From Ichthyophonus hoferi (Eukaryota; Opisthokonta; Ichthyosporea; Ichthyophonida; Ichthyophonidae): a DNA stretch of 51,110 nucleotides. A model generated the notes under the pieces. It saw nothing but the letters and a program-made list of their open reading frames with translations. It was not told the origin of the DNA and did not search any database. The translations under genes and the position numbers were made by a program. Below are positions 47,617 through 51,110 of the stretch, piece after piece. The stretch's first letter is position 1. The number at the start of each line of letters is the position of its first letter. The DNA lies in the NCBI GenBank assembly GCA_002751075.1, contig NAOQ01000510.1:1-51110 (forward strand), in the 5' to 3' direction.

Positions 47617-49256
47617 GGTTATAAATAATCGCTTTGAAGTGGGATTAGCGTTGATGCAGAAGTGGGGCTACAAGTAAGTATTGATTGGTTTATATGGTCA
47701 TGTTAGTTTCCTATTAGCTGCCTATTATTTAACATACACAATATATTCCTAAAGAGGGTATACAGATATATATGGTATATAGTTATGTAAGGTATATGGT
47801 TGCTAATTTTTATTTAAACTTTGATAATTGATTGATTATTAATTTAAAATACATAGTTGATATGTTATTTTCAATTTTTTAGTGAATATGTGTGATTGGC
47901 TACTTAATCACCACTTTCAATTTTCGCTTGTTTTGCGCGAATAATACGTAAACATAAAGTATATTACAGTATAATATATAATATTTATAGATATATATGG
48001 GCATTGTATAATATATCTATGTACCCACTTTCTCATTGGCGTTTACTATTTTATCCATTTCTTACAATTAATATAACGGGACCACAGATATGTGGACAGT
48101 ATTGATTGGGTGAAGCAAACTGTTAACAGACGACTGGCCAAGAGTCACGGATTCTATTTACAACATGGCAAAGAAACTTGTATTGTGGGTGTAAAGGTAC
48201 GTTATTATTATTATTATTATTACTCTTACATTATACTATATTATATCAGATCATAACATATTATACTATTGTTGCTATGCCATATAATGGCAGTGTCTCT
48301 CACCTCTAATCAGACAATCATATAATATACCTGGTGGATTGCAATGCATCTCATGGTCATAATTTCATACTTAAATTATTGAGCTCTGTCATGGGGTTTT
48401 TTTAAAAATGATAAGCTGTTTTCATTGGTACTTAATCAGTGGGGGAATATACAGAAGGGTGTGCAGTATGAGGTACCCGACCACTGTGACGTCATTTTTA
48501 GTAAGAGGAGAGGACAGAGTCAGAAGCCTGAAGAGATCTATCATTTGATAGAGAGCCTAGTGCCTAATGGTGGGTAGATAAGGGTACAGGCCTATGTATG
48601 GTACATAGCTGTATATGGTATATGCCTATATATGGTATATGGTTTTTTATGATATCTGGCTCTATATGGTATATGGCTGTACATGTATGCCCTGTATACT
48701 ATATATATCTGTCCTATATACTCCATACCTATATTATACTATATACTATATACTACATACTATATGCTCTATACCAATAAGTATATACTCTATACCTATA
48801 CTATATACTACATACTCTATACTATATAATATAAAATATATACTCTATACTATATAATATAAAATATATACTCTATACCTATACTATATGCTATTTACTC
48901 TATATCTATACTATATACTACATACTCTATACTATATACTGTATGCTCTATGCCTATACTATATACTATATACTCTATATCTATACATATACTATATACT
49001 ATTCCTCTACTATATACTATATACTCAATACCTATACTATATACTCTATACTCTATACCTATTCCCTATACTATATACTGTATACTTTATACCTATACCT
49101 ATAGAATATATATATACCTATATCTATACTCTATATCTATGCCTATACCAACTCGACCCCTCTACCTTTCCTATATCCACAGGGAAATACTTGGAAGTTT
49201 TTGCCCGCCGAAATAATCTAAGAGATTATTGGGTATCAATTGGTAATGAACTATAG
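47617..49256 (+). CDS. MT-A70 family adenine-N6 methyltransferase, C-terminal half (MTA1/AMT1-like)
   Basis: Four exons join in phase: 47617-47673, 48088-48196, 48455-48569 and 49183-49256 (stop TAG), with donors GTAAGT, GTACGT, GTGGGT. They give about 117 residues. The first exon fits the helix after the DPPW loop (GLALMQKWGYK). The second is the core strand pair (DWVKQTVNRRLAKSHGFYL, then QHGKETCIVGVK; METTL3 has 'NHGKEHCLVGVKG'). The third has KPEEIYHLIESLVPNG (METTL3 'KPDEIYGMIERLSPG'), and the last YLEVFARRNNLRDYWVSIGN. MT-A70 enzymes transfer methyl from SAM to N6 of adenine in RNA or DNA. The 'YLE[IV]FARRNNLR..W[VS]SIGNEL' ending is closer in my memory to the MTA1/AMT1 DNA 6mA branch than to METTL3/14, but I could not test that. 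The catalytic DPPW and the preceding region were not found upstream. Confidence 0.88.
48700..49160. repeat. (TATACTATATACTCTATACC)n minisatellite in an MT-A70 intron
   Basis: About 460 bp of imperfect TATACTATATACTC and CTATACCTATAC units fill the intron before the last exon. Several long open frames here are artefacts of the repeat. Confidence 0.85.
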
Positions 49257-50527
49257 GCTGCCTATTTATATGATATTTTTTATTGGGTAAAATAAAGTAA
49301 CAACGTAAGCATTGCAAATACTTATTCTACTATTTTTATGGCGTGTTGATTGGATAATGAAAGCAAGATTGCGAGGCCTCAGGGATAAACCATTTATAGG
49401 TTTCAACAGGAAGTTTAAATATGAAGGCTTGATCTTGATGCTATTGGTAAAGAAAAATAAAGTAATGAGTTGTGTTACTAAGGGGTCAGCGAAAAATTGT
49501 CAAAGTGGTAAGATATGGTGTCGACAAATTGTCAAAGTGGTAAGATATGGTGTCGACAAAACCAGAAGCCACCTCTCAACCACACAGTGGCTAGCTTATA
49601 CCGTTCTAAACACATGTAATGCAGTGAGACAGAATTCGGATCAAACTCTGTCTACCTGATATTATGCAGTAATTCACCTCAATCTAAAGTGTTACTACAT
49701 AGGTTTGATGGATAACCTCCCTATTATTGTCGTACATTTTAGTTAAATAGTCCTTCATACTTGATATTGATTGATTAATAGTAAATAATAAATAAATAGA
49801 ATATATTTTATATTCTAATGCAAATAAATAAATAAACAATGAATCATTGTAATGTATTACACATAGTCCAGCAATAACTAACATAAATGACCGATAAAGT
49901 CTTTGATTTAAAATATCATATACTGAATAAACCGGTGACATATTTTTTCCATATTAGTTTTAGATGGAAGATAGACCAATGGCAAAACTATAATAAAATT
50001 AAAATGAGCGGTGTAGATGTTTATGATGTACACCAATCAACTGACATTTTAATTTTAAGAAAATTACGTAATTCACCAATTTAAATTAATCTCATTTAAA
50101 TTCTTTTTAAATATTATATTATCTTTTTATTGGCTACTACACATAAACTCTAACTTAGAATTTTACAGTTAAATTTTTTAAATTTAAATTTTATCGACCT
50201 GAAATAATTGGATAATGCCATGAGCAACACTAAGCCAATGTAAAACCCAAATATTTCTGTTTATTTTAATGCATATATATACATATTGGTATAATAATAA
50301 TGATCAGAGTATAATCTTGCTTCCATAAAAAGTCTGGTACATATAGGTGAAATAATTAATAATTAGCACATAAATGTTTATAAAATTTAAAAAGTTATGT
50401 TAAAGTGGATGAATTAATTACATTCTTAATTAGAGTATAACAGGTTATAAAATTAAAAAGGTATGCTCATAGGATAGAGGTCAGATCATATACAAGGTAT
50501 AGCAATAAAGATAATATAACAACTCAC
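49257..50527. other. 3' flank of the MT-A70 gene; no firm gene
   Basis: The frame at 49312-49659 (+) is AT-rich and contains a 32-bp tandem duplication. A 26-codon frame starts at ATG near 50004 (MSGVDVYDVHQSTDILILRK). No family for either. Confidence 0.35.
49494..49557. repeat. exact 32-bp tandem duplication
   Basis: The unit from AAATTGTCAAAGTGGTAAGA to GGTGTCGAC occurs twice, 49494-49525 and 49526-49557, with no differences. Confidence 0.9.
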
Positions 50528-50742
50528 CCTATCCCCTCACTAGATATCATAGTGCTAATACTTGGTAGAATTATGCAAGTATTTATATTTAAACTTGTTC
50601 AGATATGGTAATAGGCTGATATAGAAGATAAAAGCGTACATACAGATATTTGTACATGATAGTATGTATAACAGAATATCAGTATGTATAGTTGTTTACC
50701 AGTGGCTGCATATCACACCAATGTAAAGCCCTATGGCCTTAA
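50528..50742 (-). CDS. two candidate exons of an unrecognised minus-strand gene
   Basis: 50742-50700 (acceptor TTTTTAG, donor GTAAAC) and 50560-50528 (donor GTGAGT) join in phase to give KAIGLYIGVICSHCISTMIS and a few more residues. A TGACGTC and an ATTGG lie upstream near 50860 and 50828. Too short to be sure; no family recognised. Confidence 0.25.
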
Positions 50743-51030
50743 CTAAAAACACAGGGCAGGAAGAGGTTTAATCTCTATCCATCCATGGTTATATTCAATT
50801 ATATTCCCAAATCTACATAGAGCACCCAATCATAACACATAGGCCTTCTTTCGCCTGTACGACGTCACGAGTGCACCTTGATGGGCTGCAGACAGTCTAG
50901 GAGAATCTAAGAGAGTTGGGGTATTGATGTATTGATGAGCAGGTCAATAGTGTAAACGTTTAAAAAAATGGTTATAAAGAAAATAAACGTCAAAGAAAAA
51001 TGAAGGTGAGCGGGAAAGGGAGTGAGATAT

Positions 51031-51110
51031 TAGGACAGGACAGGATAGGATAGGATAGGATAGGATAGGATAAGATAGGATAGGATAGGATAGGATAAGA
51101 TAGGATAGGA
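51031..51110. repeat. (GGATA)n microsatellite, runs off the window end
   Basis: Pentamer GGATA repeated at least 14 times, with occasional GGACA or AGATA variants. Confidence 0.95.

Noticed and set aside
48598-49216. Long Tyr/Ile-rich frames
   Set aside because: They are translations of the TATACTATATAC minisatellite in an intron; only the last 74 nt to 49256 are exon.

Overview
The window looks like nuclear DNA of an AT-rich, intron-rich microbial eukaryote. Host genes are split into short exons (about 30-360 nt) with GT-AG introns (one probable GC-AG), separated by long AT-rich stretches full of old retroelements and simple repeats. I cannot place the lineage. An MT-A70 methyltransferase of the 'FARRNNLR...IGNEL' type together with a tandem C-x-H...C-x-x-C repeat protein would fit many protist, algal or early fungal groups.

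Layout. 0.4-9 kb is a transposon graveyard: an inverted-repeat element with a tyrosine-recombinase remnant (DIRS-like), a Ty1/copia fossil folded into a palindrome of about 2.2 kb, and a tandemly duplicated degenerate small coding unit. 10.3-13.2 kb holds a short non-autonomous LTR element (family A) containing an assembly gap, then a family B repeat. 15.1-17.4 kb is a five-exon plus-strand gene for an unrecognised membrane protein. 19.7-24.3 kb is a minus-strand gene of many tiny exons for a largely helical protein I do not recognise, with a solo family A LTR in one intron. 24.8-25.3 kb is nearly pure AT minisatellite. 25.8-27.4 kb is a second family A element carrying a nested 566-bp MITE. 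28.9-30.0 kb is an intronless ZIP-family zinc transporter. 30.8-38.2 kb is solo LTRs, a second Ty1/copia fossil and family B and C repeats. 39.2-40.3 kb is an intronless protein with nine 18-residue Cys/His repeats. 40.8-43.1 kb holds family A and C LTRs. 43.2-47.2 kb (minus) is TRMU/MnmA, the tRNA-uridine 2-thiolase, spliced from eight exons. 47.6-49.3 kb (plus) is the C-terminal half of an MT-A70 adenine-N6 methyltransferase in four exons. The right end runs into a (GGATA)n microsatellite.

The best-supported new results are the exon models for TRMU and the MT-A70 gene, found from exons mostly too short to show as long open frames. They lie head to head, and both lack their N-terminal catalytic part at the same 454-bp junction, which points to a rearrangement, an assembly loss at the repeat there, or unusual nested exons. 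The genes shown have no common pathway beyond TRMU and MT-A70 both modifying nucleic acid. No rRNA, tRNA or CRISPR was recognised by eye.
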